Shown here: positions 34,574 to 46,220 of the stretch, piece after piece | Numbering within the stretch: the first letter of the stretch is position 1 | Layout: every line of letters starts with the position of its first letter | Source of the DNA: Hofstenia miamia | Lineage: Eukaryota > Xenacoelomorpha > Acoela | Direction of reading: 5' to 3' | Assembly: GCA_004352715.1 (NCBI GenBank) | Contig: SCFE01000055.1 | Location: 1,178,709 to 1,242,708, forward strand | DNA length: 64,000 nucleotides | Made by a program: the position numbers and the translations under genes | The notes under the pieces: model-generated | Told to the model about the DNA's origin: nothing | The model's input: the letters and a program-made list of their open reading frames with translations, nothing else | The model's database searches: none

Positions 34574-35110
34574 ACAGCCTTGTGCATAATAGTTCGTACT
34601 AATTAAATAGTTTTAATTTTAAGCGACCATATAGCCCATATTTATTTAAGATTCGGTGTAATATCCGTCAATGCAATCTAATTTCAAAAGCTTCAACATT
34701 AAACGCGGGCAAACTTTGGAAAGACGGCTAACTTTGCTTGGGAACGATCCGTTGGTTTAGAAGGGTACATTGGTTTTGCTAATGGCCCCATTTGACCGGT
34801 TCTTTTATAATGTCAAATAATTTAAGATACTGTTTGCTTTGATAATTGAAGAAACTCGCAATTTTTTTTCGTTGAATTTTTTCCAGGAATTTTAAAACTA
34901 TAATTTTTCATATTTTGAAGGAAATAGTTTTACCAATGCTGTGAATAAAGATATAAGTGCTCAGCAATTGTCAGAAATGCTAAGCTTAGACCTAACTGCT
35001 AACTGCTAACAGATTCATTCTGAAATTTAGCATTCAAAGTACCAGTAACAACGAAGAGAAAAACGTTAATGTGAGAAAATATTAGTCCGAACTATTATGC
35101 ACAAGGTTGT
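34574..35110 (-). mobile_element. Tc1-like MITE bounded by (TA)n (537 bp)
   Basis: The left end ACAGCCTTGTGCATAATAGT (34574) and the right end, read inversely, ACAACCTTGTGCATAATAGT (from 35110) form termini of about 28 bases ending in TCGKACTA. (TA)n tracts adjoin both ends, so the exact TA target site is ambiguous. Inside, the minus strand at about 34620-34700 reads RILHRILNKYGLYGR, like the second helix-turn-helix of Tc1-type transposases; the catalytic part is missing. It is a deletion derivative. Confidence 0.8.
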
Positions 35111-35127
35111 ATATATATATATATATA
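35111..35127. repeat. (TA)n tract
   Basis: Microsatellite directly at the right end of the Tc1-like MITE. Confidence 0.9.
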
Positions 35128-36580
35128 AGTGTTAATGAGATTTTCAAAATCGACTTTTTCAAGGTTTTATTGTCATAATTAAGCCATACAGTAAATGTAA
35201 TAGTTTGATTGTCTGCTTTTCTACAAAATGCTGATATATGGTAGCTTCCATCCATATCTTGCAAAAACCACTTCTAAAATAGGAAATTATATATGTACAA
35301 CATACAGTGGTGTACTCAAGGGGAACCTGTGGAATATTCCCCCTTCAGATTTTAGAAAATGATTTTGATTGGTTAAATAACTAAACATTTTGGCAAAATA
35401 TTGATAAAAAGTTAAAACCAGAGTTCAGAATTGCATTTTTAGGGTCCATTTTTCAATATTTTCATAATTTTGTGACACACTTGATCATGACTCAGATTTT
35501 CCTTGCCAGAAAAAAAATAAGTGGAGTATATATTTATATTCTAACTGAGTGCAAAAAAAAACATTGTTTTCAAATTTACAATGTTCTACACGTTTAAAAT
35601 ATACCTCTTGCTAACCCTAGTTCTAAAACATTTAGGAAATTTTATCGGGTACATTGATATGAACTTTTACAGTGCTGGCCAAAATATTCGGACACGCCAA
35701 ATATTTTGTAAAGATGCAAATTGTAAATTGATTTCTCGCTCCACAATCACATTTTTGTTTAAAATCTGAATTTTGTGATAATTTTTTCAAAGATTTACTT
35801 CCATTCTATGCACATGTAAAGAAGGGCTTAAATCTTTTTCCATACATACAATTGTTACATAAATATACTTACAAAATCAATTTTTTTCATAAAAAATCAA
35901 AATTTCTAAATGCATATACTTAGAAGTTTAACCCTATGCAAATCCCATTATTATGCTAGTCTTTATTTAGATTTCATCAATGTAATGGAAATCTTACAAA
36001 TGATCAATTTCAATATTTTTGAATCTTCTAAAGGCCTTTATGCAATTGCGAATGTTTTAACTAATGGCTAGTGTTTGCGTAATTCTTTAAAAAATGATCA
36101 CAGTTGCAAAAATGCATTATTCACGTTACACATAAAATGAGTGTGTGTTCGAAACTTATTGATTGCAATAATCAAATGCTATAGTGCAAGTTATGAATGA
36201 ATTCTATTTGAGATTAATTACAACTCAAATATTGTAAGCCATAAATACAAAGCGACCCTTTTCAATATTTGAAATTAAGCTTTGTTTTTAACGTTCTCAC
36301 TAAATCCGATCATCAAGTAAATTTATTCATTTGTACGTTATTAAATGATATCTTAGAATGTAAAATTACACGATTCCCAAACAATCCTAAGCATGGGAAC
36401 CTGCATAAATGAAGTTATGTTAAAATATTGTTAAACTTTTAAATTTTCATTATTTTTTAGGTATTATACACTCTCCACAAGAATGAAAACTCAACCACAA
36501 GACAGGACATTTGCATATTTTTGATTTTGTAAATCATATTTGAATATTTTGTTCGAATTTTATTGAATAGTAAAAGATAT
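35128..36580. other. AT-rich spacer around the solitary Tc1 end
   Basis: Apart from the Tc1 tip at 35670 nothing is recognised. Sequence inside the tip is AT-rich without transposase motifs. Confidence 0.4.
35670..35700 (+). mobile_element. Solitary Tc1-family inverted terminus
   Basis: CAGTGCTGGCCAAAATATTC, preceded by TA (35668-35669), followed by GGACACGCC. This is the classic Tc1/mariner family tip. No inverted partner was seen in the window, so only one end remains or the element is truncated. Confidence 0.7.
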
Positions 36581-36589
36581 ATGTTTGCA

Positions 36590-36815
36590 AATTTTGAATA
36601 TATTTGTATAAATTGTAAAATTTTTCATAAATACTTTGTAAGTTTTGTATAGTACTTGCAATTATTGCTCAAAACCTTACAAATATTTGCAAGTATACTG
36701 TAAAACTTGCAAATATTTACAATTTACTTGCAAATCTTGCAAATACTTTTTTATAAATACTTTGCAAGTTTTCTCATAATACTTACAAATACTTTTCAAG
36801 TTTTGCAAGTTTCAG
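36590..36815. repeat. CTTGCAAATACTT short-repeat cluster
   Basis: At least ten degenerate copies of ACTTGCAAATA or its inverse in 225 bases. A second cluster of the same words lies at 40404-40512, on the far side of a hAT pseudogene. Confidence 0.75.
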
Positions 36816-37385
36816 TTTATTGGGTTTGGACAAATTACAAGTTATCATATTTAAGTGTAGAAGTAGGGTAGAAGGGGGTAAATTGGCCTGGGAGTGATTT
36901 GGCCAATTTAAATGCTCATTCTTGCATAGAAATTTTGAGAACAAAAATTGTTTGTCAAATATTATTTTCAAATGCAAAAATCGGATAAAATACTAAAAAA
37001 TATATGATTAGTAATTTTTTATTAATTTAATACATCGAAATTACTGCTATTTTGCTTCCATAATAATTAAATAACTGCAGTGAAAATCATATATGTCTCA
37101 TGATTTAGTGTTTACATGGTGACAGCGCGTGACAGAAGACATACAATAAAATCAAAATTTTTTGATCTACATCTGTTTTATAATTATCCTACTTGAGATT
37201 TCGTATGTCTTATGTTTTGGGTATTTACACGCTACATATATCTTAAGATAATTGGAGACAGATCTGTCACATGTAAACAGGGTATTATATTGTGCATTTA
37301 TTAATAATAACTAAGCTTGAAATTTCAATGTTATTTAAAATAAAACTTTGGTTTTCTTATAAATTTACAATAAGTTGACGATTGG

Positions 37386-37467
37386 AGGGTGTCACACGGT
37401 TAGTCTTTTGACTATAATCAAAAAAGTTTTTTTACTATAGTTAAAAGACTAACCATGTGACACCCCC
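37386..37467. repeat. Foldback hairpin with long stem
   Basis: GTGTCACACGGTTAGTCTTT and its near-perfect inverse (26 of 28 stem positions from GTGTCAC to ACTATA) lie either side of an A/T-rich loop; flanking GGG and CCCCC extend the stem. It could be a tiny foldback element; a hairpin transcript would be stable. Confidence 0.85.
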
Positions 37468-38135
37468 TTAATAGTTCGCCTACATTATTTCCTATTAGAA
37501 ATTCCAGGAAATATTAAGAAATAGAATTTTCTTAGGAGTTTCTAGGATTTAGTAGGATGAACAACATGGGTACTTAGATATTCAGATATGAACAAGAGTT
37601 ATTTAGTTGTCCTACATCTATAATTAAAAGGTCACTTATTTATCCTAAAAGTTTTAGTTAAGTAAATTCTAAATATTAGAATTGATATCAGCCACAGAAA
37701 CACCTGTTTAAAATCAAGCAAAAGCTCTGGTATTTAACAATATGCTAAAAAATAGCTTGATCCTTCATTATTAGTGCATTCTAATTTTCAAAAAACTCCT
37801 CTTAAAAAAGCTATTATGTCATAATTTTTCTTTAATTTGCTTGTACGAATAATTATAATTTATTAATTATCAATTATAATGCGCGGTTCTCTTCTCAATG
37901 AATCAACATCCCTCATCGTTCGAACTGATCACTTAATTAACAGCAGTGCGCGCACATCTATTGAAAAACTTTCTTCTAATTTATTTGTCAGCGGTTTAAT
38001 CAATCGAAAATAGAGCACGTGGGAAATTTTAATTGCTGTCATCGTTTAATTGCGAGTACGTTGACACAAAGAAAACTCTGTGTTCTATTTTCATAAATTA
38101 AATAGTTTCTTGTTTACGTAAATTAAAAATACCAG

Positions 38136-38785
38136 TGAGTGCAGCGCCCTAAGGTGTGTTAACAATATCGACTTTTATCATCTGTAAAGAAATTGATGGT
38201 AAAAGTCGATAGTGTGCAAGTGAGCATTCTATTTTTTATCAGTTGATAAAAGTCGATAGTCTGAACCTGACTCCATCGGATTTTTACAAAACATAATAAA
38301 TTACTGTCATCTGCTAATTTATCATCTGATAAATCTCGAGAGTGGGAACCAAGGAATGAACGGTACTAAGATTATAGTTGAATGGCAACTTGAAAATAAT
38401 TGCTTAATTTAAGTAGGGAACTTCAAAATATGCAATTATTGAACAGATGTATTTCAGAATTGTCAACGAGCCGTAATTTCTAAGCTCGGCTTGGCTCGGC
38501 TCGTTTAAATTTTGAGTAAGTTCGGCTCGGCTCGGCTCGTTGGCAAGTCTGATGTATTTCGCTTATTGTCAATCAAACTATAATTGGAGTTGGGAAATTG
38601 TTCCCACTATCGATTTTTTGCCCGATTATAATTTATCATCTGATAAAAAATCGATAGTAGAAACGCTATATTCCCACTCCAGGTTTTCTGATAAAAAATC
38701 AGATGATAAAAAATGGTGAATGTGAACAAAAAATTGTTTTTTCGATTAAAATCTGCTGATAAAAGTCGATAGTGGGTAATTTTGT
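38136..38785. repeat. Cluster of TATCGACTTTTATCA palindromes
   Basis: Words of the type ATCGACTTTTATCATCTG and GATAAAAGTCGATAGTG recur in both directions (about 38168, 38200, 38240, 38330, 38607, 38635, 38685, 38755). It looks like several overlapping palindromic MITE copies. A 97-bp hAT MITE lies within it. Confidence 0.7.
38455..38551. mobile_element. 97-bp hAT MITE
   Basis: The left tip CAGAATTGTCAACGAGCCG and the inverted right tip CAGACTTGCCAACGAGCCG differ at two bases. A perfect 8-bp target duplication ATGTATTT lies at 38447-38454 and 38552-38559. The interior is almost only GGCTCG repeats and a short A/T spacer. It is one of the smallest elements in the window and clearly needs transposase in trans. 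Confidence 0.92.
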
Positions 38786-39099
38786 TTTTTTGTAAGTAAC
38801 CTCTTTTGAACATGGCATGCAAAATGTGTTGCGCAATGCTATGATGGTGCAAGTGCAATGAATAGCTGAGCAAATGGCGTTCAAGATGAAAAAATTCTTA
38901 CATCCGCAATTTATGTTCACTGTTATGCTATGCTATGCCCATCAGTTATAACTCATGCTAATAGATTGCGTTTCAAATGTTAAAAAAGTATTGCAGTTTG
39001 TTGACAGTATTCATACAATTTGCTCTTTTATCTGTAACAGCAAAACGTTCTTTCAGATTTTTAATCCGGCTCAACAAGTATTAAGATTAAATTCTTGTG

Positions 39100-39745
39100 T
39101 TCGAAAAGATCAAGCAGGACAAGATGGTATGTGACATTTAAAAAATATTGCTTCGATATAAGGCTATACTTATGACATTTGCTTCAATAGATAATATTTA
39201 CAATTTAGATGAAGCATTTGCATCAAGAACAGGATATGATCAACTTGATTCATCTTTCTCTTGGACATCTTAAAGCACATACTCCCTTTCAGAACATCTT
39301 CAAGAAGAAAAATTGAATGCAACAACACCTTTTGGCATATAGCAAGATTGAATATAACAACATTGGCGTAGTTGAAGTGTCCATTCAGGAAAATTTTAAA
39401 TCGATTTTTGACAGTGCTGAGAAACTTGCACGTGAAAGTTGTATTTCAATAGTTATTCAGTCATCTGTTGATCGACCACATCGTATTAAGAAGATATCAA
39501 ACGGATTCATCCAACGGGCAGCATTCTAATAACAATACAAATCAAAATGAAAATATTTTTTTTTAAATTTGCAATTCCTTTATGAATGAGTTCGATAAAT
39601 GATTTTCTAATTTTAAGTGCTGTTAGAGCATATGCTCCAAGTAGTCTTGATTTTATGTCATGCAATCTCATGAAAGATTTTGCCAGTCACTATAATCGGC
39701 AATTTATTGATGACGCTGGATATTTCAAAGCCAACTAGATAATTC
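39100..39745 (+). pseudogene. hAT transposase pseudogene (ZMYM1-like group)
   Basis: The best frame (39317-39529) encodes NIGVVEVSIQENFKSIFDSAEKL and ARESCISIVIQSSVDRPHRI. This fits the region before the C-terminal dimerisation domain of hAT transposases related to zinc-finger MYM-type 1, where an A-E-K-A helix is followed by a basic RxxR stretch. After frameshifts, SSINDFLILSAVRAYAPSSLDF and FASHYNRQFIDDAGYF (39590-39740) resemble the next segment. No catalytic residues are identified. Short-repeat clusters at 36.6-36.8 and 40.4-40.5 kb may be the subterminal regions of its parent element. Confidence 0.5.
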
Positions 39746-40403
39746 AAAAAAATGTGTCCAACACTATAAAGATTTGGACAACGTGGAAGCTTATCAGAAA
39801 TTGAGGAAGGTTTTTCTGGGGTAAAAAAGTTCTGTGTCTTGCTGTAACCACTGCTTTTTTCAGCGATATTCTCTGATTTAGTGTTTTGATATTTTGTTAA
39901 ATGTATTAATCATTTTAATGTGTGATGTTTAAACTAGTAGGCATTAAGTAATAATTTTGGTCCCCAAAAAGTTGGAAACTTTTGTGAAACACGGAATACG
40001 TGAATTAAAATTTCAAAATCCAAGACGCCATTTATTTTATAATATATAAAACTACAATAATGGACTCGATTTTGTTGTGATTCTATACACTTTTTTGCAT
40101 TAGGTGTTACCATGCTTTGAATGTGCTTATAATATTAAATTGTTAATTAAGGAGTGTCATATGCAAAATTGTGAATAAAAATCATTTTGTCAATGTATGC
40201 TGATCACATTTATTACTTATTTCGTTTCTAAAATATTAAAAACACAGCATATGGTTTGCTTAAAGTTTATTCATTTATTAAATATAAAATACAGCTCATT
40301 GAAATCCATGTGCATAGCACGGGCAGTTTCCTAGTTGTATTTACTAATAACAGTCATAATTGTATTGTAAGAGATGTTAAATTACCTGCTTAATTATATT
40401 TTT

Positions 40404-40512
40404 CACATTTAGAAACTTGCCAAACTTGCAAAGTATTTATTAAGTATTTGTAGTTTTATAAGATGCTTGCTAAATATAAGTACTTGCAAAGTCTTAATAA
40501 GATACTCACAAG
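40404..40512. repeat. ACTTGCAAAGTATTT short-repeat cluster
   Basis: Six or so copies of ACTTGCAA-type words, the same as in 36590-36815. Confidence 0.65.
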
Positions 40513-40529
40513 CTGGAGTTCATTGGTGT

Positions 40530-42510
40530 ATACAATGACCCAAGATCACTCTAGCCACGAGCACTTATGCAATTGCCATCTTAGTTGTAAGGTGTCGTAG
40601 AGGTCAAAATATTTTTATATGCATTTATTTTCAAATTGTTCGTAAATATAGTTATATATAATTTTATATACTTATATCCTAGTATTTGAAGGCATCAGCC
40701 TTATATCCAGAAATACTAATTCCATAAGTATTTAATCTAGGCATGCATTAAGCTGTCAGAATTTCAATGTACGTCATGCTTTTTTAAATTGTTAATTATT
40801 ATTATTAATGAAATAATTGTAATTTTGCTTCATTCCATTGCATAATAATATAAGAATAATTATAATATAAATAATGATAATAATAATAGTAGAAATTTAA
40901 TGAGGAGTATAATGATGTATGATTATGTAATTATATCCTAAAAATATAATCATATAATTTACAATTGTCAATTTAGATTACCATTATATTAAGTGAATTT
41001 GTTTGAATTACTTTCTTTGCTATATATATGCTGTAAGATAATTAAAGGTAGTCATTGGAACTTTAATATTTTTTTAATACTCATATAATTTCAAGAATTT
41101 CTAAATTTATTTTTATCTTTTCTTTAGATGGCTTCAATCGATTCATCCCCGACGATATTAAAGTTAAAAAAAAATGTATCAGATAGAAAGGGCAGATTTA
41201 AATATTGAAATATCTTGAAAATAAAGTCCTGCAAAATTCGAAATCGAATTCGCAAATTTAGACAAATTCGAAGTTCGATTTCTAATATTCCTAAATTCGA
41301 CAAAAGTTTCAAATTTCAAAAAGTATATTATGAGTGTTTTAAACTTAAATAACCTTGAAATCAGTGAAGGTTTTACTTCAGAAAACTAGAAAACAAGGAC
41401 TGTCCTTTTGTTGGAATTTTCTGTAATGAACTGTTAGTCAATATCTGTAGAAGGATTCTCTATATGTATGACTTGTTTTTTCGTCGTGGCAGACATACAT
41501 CTTGGTCTTCATTTAAAGAATTGTTTTTCAAGTTCCAGAATAAAAATCGAAAAGGCCTGGTGCCAGGATTTCAGGTCTTGTAGTTTCAAATAATGTATAT
41601 AACCAGATTGCAAAACCTCAAACATCATCTGGTGGGTTGCTAAAATGTGTGTTTGAATCTGTCTAACAGTATTAGAGGTTGATATTAAAAGTCTTGAAGA
41701 TTATACATGAGTGGGGCCATAATGAAAGAAAGTTCCTGCCCTCTTTTTTCTGGAAAACAAATGTTGTTTTTCCTCTTCTTCAGTGTTGTATGATCATTTC
41801 TAGTAATGTGGGAATATACTGTTCTTAAGAGCAAACCAACTCGGTTGGTTCAATTGTTCTTTCAATGCTACTTCAGACACCAATTCTTCTATAAAAACAA
41901 TGAATTATTATTCCAATATTTGATTGTTGTTTTCCTTTAAATTCATAATAATATAAATATTTAAATACCTTTAGGCATTTAAGGCATTGATAGTTTTTTA
42001 ACAAGTTTACTGGCTTAACTAAAATTTTTCATTCTAAAATTACATTCATATTAGCAAATTCAAAATTCAATTTAACGTACTTCATTATTCTAGCTAAGCG
42101 TTAATCAGAAGTTATTGCCATTTGTCGTTTCACTATAAAATATTATTATTCACAGATTGACAATCATATCAAATATTTGACTGACGACCAACACAAATCA
42201 CAGGAAATTTCATCTACAACAATATTAATGATACAGAGAGAAAAATTTTGACTGTTTTTATGTTTTGCAACTTGTTTTAGAGAGCATTGCTAAAATGTTT
42301 TATAAATGTGAAAATTCAAAACATTACGCCATAAAAAATTTTTATATACTATATAATGATACACTTTGAAATGCATGCATGGACAACTTAAGTTCTTGAT
42401 TAGATTTTATGTATTACAGAATCAATGAAATTAAGATAAAGCATTATTAATATATTAAAATATAAATTTGAAAGGTTTAAATTAATAAACGGTTTGAAAA
42501 ATATTTATTT
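40530..42510. other. AT-rich spacer
   Basis: Contains simple AAT/ATT-rich sequence (about 40790-40960) and no recognised gene or element. Confidence 0.4.
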
Positions 42511-42514
42511 ATCG

Positions 42515-42540
42515 ATATATATATATATATATATATATAT
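42515..42540. repeat. (TA)n tract, left
   Basis: Followed by CCCCTACAGACATGCACATT. Confidence 0.95.
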
Positions 42541-43064
42541 CCCCTACAGACATGCACATTGTATGGAAGTGTTAAAAAAATTATATGGCAGATCGCCACT
42601 GCTAGTCTCAATTGTTTCTGATGACATTAAGAAATTTTCTCAATAGTTTTTAGTTTCATTGAAATTGACTTTGTATATTTGCACACATTGTGAATTAATC
42701 ATGTAAATTTGCACCAATCATAATATTTTAATGACATATTGTTTTGAAAACATTTTATTTAGAGTTTTTTACGAATTATGACATTGAAGTCATGCAAAAA
42801 CTTGTTTCTTGTGAAAATATGATATGATTTGTTAATAACTGAAATTCAACTAGTTTCACTATATTCTTCATTTTGCGGAATGCTAATTTTTACAAGGTTG
42901 CTATAAGACGAAATTATACCAATATTTAAACCTATTTAATTTAAGATAACGAAAACGTAGCTTATTTAATAAACAAAGTTATTTAAAGTTGAATATAAAC
43001 TCATATTTCTATAAACATCAACTTTCTACCATGTGCACAATTGTACACATTGTGTTCTATGGGG
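42541..43064. mobile_element. Possible MITE bounded by (TA)n
   Basis: The left end CCCCTACAGACATGCACATT and the inverse of the right end CCCCATAGAACACAATGTG are partly alike, and (TA)n tracts adjoin both ends, as at 34.5-35.1 kb. No coding sequence. The inverted match is weak enough to be chance. Confidence 0.4.
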
Positions 43065-43091
43065 ATATATATATATATATATATATATATA
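43065..43091. repeat. (TA)n tract, right
   Basis: Preceded by TTCTATGGGG. Confidence 0.95.
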
Positions 43092-43193
43092 ACAACTTGG
43101 CTACGGGCCTGAGCTGAGAAATAATGATAACATTTGAATGAACCATATATTAAGGTATTTACAAGAAATAATATTATATTTTGGACAATATAT

Positions 43194-43990
43194 CATATTT
43201 TAAAATTGACTTAAAGCAGAGGGTAAATAGTTTAAAAGACGTAGGGATGACCATAGATTGAAATCAAGGTTTTAATGATGAAATTTGGAGAGAGGAACAA
43301 CATCATAAAAGAATCTGATAGAAGAAAAGTATCGTTTTTGGATGCCTCCACCCCCTCCCATTGTTTTTGTCCTTGGAAGCTATATTAGCCGGTGTTTATC
43401 TAATTAATATTTAATGAAACGAATGTCTTAGTCTTCAACCTACATTGGACAATTCTGATTAAATTTAGGATTCGCAAAACATCTTTCATGTCTATGCATT
43501 CGCTTTGTTACTTCCCCATTCTTATTAGCAAATGATTCCACCTGTTTTACTTCAATTCAATTCGACCCATTTTCTAATTATATTTGTCTAACCGGACACA
43601 TTCTTGATTCAATAAATTGAATGTAATCCGACACATGGATTGATGCGCTTCCAACTCTTTTGGTTGTGTCTTAGATTTTTCTTTGACCTTGGTCAACTTT
43701 AAGTTACTCGCGTGTTACAAAAGGCATCATCAAAAAGACTTCGTCTCGTATAGCTGATAGTTAGAGCCAGGGAAATTAGGGAGGTATATTGTTCAATAAT
43801 TTGGATTTGATTTTGTGGTGGAAATTTGATTGTTAAAAATACAAAGAAAAACCTTGAAATTGATTGGATATTCACGAGCAACACGATATTTTATAGAAAC
43901 TAACAGATTTTCCAATGCACAAAATATTTCGAATCAATTTTGCAATTGATAATGCCATGAACATTGAATTCTTAACAATACACTTTTCAA
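43194..43990 (+). repeat. Dispersed 0.8-kb repeat, copy B
   Basis: Partner of 30821-31620. The middle part (43250-43680) is almost identical; both ends fade. The minus-strand frame with EQYTSLISLALTI is open here too, with two residue changes over the best 29 residues. Confidence 0.88.
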
Positions 43991-45230
43991 ACTTCATTTA
44001 CAAATCCATTGACCAATTCAAATATTTTCACCTTTTAAGTTAAAAATTACTACAAATTTTATTATTTTTGCAAAGCCTGTATATTAACTGAAGGTCAAAA
44101 TCATCATTTCAGGGCATTTTTCTCAATAGTATGCATGCAGGATAGTCTAACTAAATACCTTTGATTTTCATTTCAGGATTTGATTGCACTAAATTGTACA
44201 TTGATTTTGCTATTGTGAATTACAGCACCCCACAGACTTTGTGCCTTGTCTCATATTGCCACAGGCATTATATTTTGTCTTCCCAAATTGTAACACTAAA
44301 AAAATTTGCTCCAAAACTATTTGTGATAGCCAGTTGTCCAAATTTGTTTTATGACCGTTTCCGAACACCATCACTGCCAAATATTTCGAATCACTTACTG
44401 CTTAGAGGATGCATAATCATTCTTTCAAATTTCATCCACTATTCCTAGTAAAACATGATAGACAAATGAAATTTTAAAGGCTTTCTATAAAGCCAATATT
44501 TCATGCACTGCAAAATATTTAGTCAATGGTAATTGCATTGTTTAAAGTGTAATTGCAAAGGGTATTAAGGACAAATATAATAAAAACTTTCTTTTTGGAA
44601 AAATAGAATAGAATCAAATTTCACCAAGAGGTACCTAGTTTTTCAAAATGCATATATATTTCTGACTAAATCTAAATTTTATCAAGAATGGAAGTTTCAT
44701 GTAAAAAAATACAATTGAAATGTTTAAAATTAGAAATTTTTTGGTTGCGTTTTTTTGAACTTAAGAGTCTCTCCGATGCCGACTTTAGATAAACCTTGCC
44801 CATACAGTACCACTTCACCTCCGTCACTAAAAATAACTTAAAAACCGTATGCAGTGGTAGTCACTTCGCAATTGTCAGACATTTTTGAAGTGTAAATTCA
44901 AAAATTTTTTGTAAAAAAATTTAGCGTGGATGCATTACCCAAACTTGAAATAAAGCCTATAAATGAATTGTAATGTATAGACAATGGGCGGAGAATGTAA
45001 TTTTTCAGTCAAACTTTCCAATATGACAAAACATCATGCCAACTGTTCTGAAGATATCTATTCAATTAAATATACTAAGTAGAATACAAAACTGTGTGGG
45101 TAGGTTACACTGGAATTTAACTTATTCCCTAAGAACTGTACTAAATAGTTACATTTAGGATATCAGGATTAGGGCACTTTCAAAATTGCTCTTATCCAAG
45201 ATAGATGAAGGTTCCATTGGCAGAAAGAAC
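43991..45230. other. AT-rich spacer with one 95-codon open frame
   Basis: The plus-strand frame 44161-44448 (95 codons) has no motif I know and ordinary AT-driven composition. A GC-richer spot at 44770-44825 encodes, on the minus strand, DGGEVVLYGQGLSKVGIGE; this looks coding-like but I cannot assign it. Confidence 0.3.
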
Positions 45231-45238
45231 TTTTTTTA

Positions 45239-46220
45239 TTGGATCAGAGAAATAACAATAACAAAATAATAAATAAACAAATGATAATTGATGACGCGGA
45301 TAAGATGGCCAAGAGAGAAGAAAGAACCTTGAAAAGGCAAGTTTTTTATGATTTGGTGTTAAATAAAGAAGATATGGAAGTTACCTATTACGATGTAGAT
45401 AACGATGGATGCTTAATGGAAACTGATACAGAAAGAGAAGTAAATTCACGAGCGAGTGATGATGGATTCAGTGAAAGCTAACAATTTAGTTAGAAAATCT
45501 ACAGAGAGAAATATTACTGAAATACCCACTATAGATAGAGAGTATGATCACTATGGTATTTCTAATGCTGCAGGAGCAGTAATTGCAACTGCAGCATTAC
45601 AAGATTATGATTTGCTTGAGGAAAATAACACCAGCAAAGTTAAGAAGACAATGAGAAAAATTTAAAACTACTTTATTAAAGAATGCGATAACTTCAGCTT
45701 CAAATTTAAGCATTTATTCACTGTTTTATGATGGACAAAAATATGCTATGTAGCACAAGTATAAACCAAAAAGAGTTAGTTGTTGAACAACATGTAGTCA
45801 TCCTGGCTGCACCTAATACTAGATTTATTGAAAATGATGATGCAAAAGAAGTTTAGGAAGTAGCAGCAAGGTGAATAGAAAAAGCTAAACAGAATAAATC
45901 AAACGAAATAAGAAAATTCCAAATACCAAAATTAAATCTGGAAGCAGAAACATACACTTCTTGGGTCATGTGGACAGATATTGAATGCACTGAGTCCCCA
46001 ATTCTAGCACACATTTCTTATAAAGAAATTGAAGATGTCTTTGAAACATCCCACAAATGGATATTGCCTGAAATTTCTTGTCACACATATTAGGCATATT
46101 AGGCTTGTAACTGAAGCTGCTGCTGCTTGTGGAGAAGACAGAAAAGACGGATTCATTACAGCAAAACTGTTTCGTAATCCATAATTCCTAAATATGACTC
46201 CAAAAAAGACTGGAAAATGA
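45239..46220 (+). pseudogene. Degenerate member of a multicopy, transposon-like family
   Basis: The first frame (45239-45481) encodes an acidic 80-residue N-terminus. After frameshifts the plus strand reads FMMDKNMLCSTSINQKELVVEQHVV (about 45725-45805), then YTSWVMWTDIECTESPILAH and SYKEIEDVFETSHKWILPEI (about 45955-46080), then IRLVTEAAAACGEDRKDGFI (about 46095-46155). From memory, blocks such as VEEHVV and TDIECTESP..A, with P..P.HTQ and V..VTEA..GFI, mark a large family of uncharacterised invertebrate proteins probably linked to a DNA transposon. I cannot name the superfamily. Stops and frame changes every 50-80 codons make it dead. Confidence 0.55.

Noticed and set aside
42541-43064. Confident MITE call
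   Set aside because: The inverted ends match only partly and the TA runs hide any target duplication, so it is kept only as a possible element.
44161-44448. 95-codon frame as a gene
   Set aside because: No start context, domain or relative recognised; length is within chance in AT-rich DNA.
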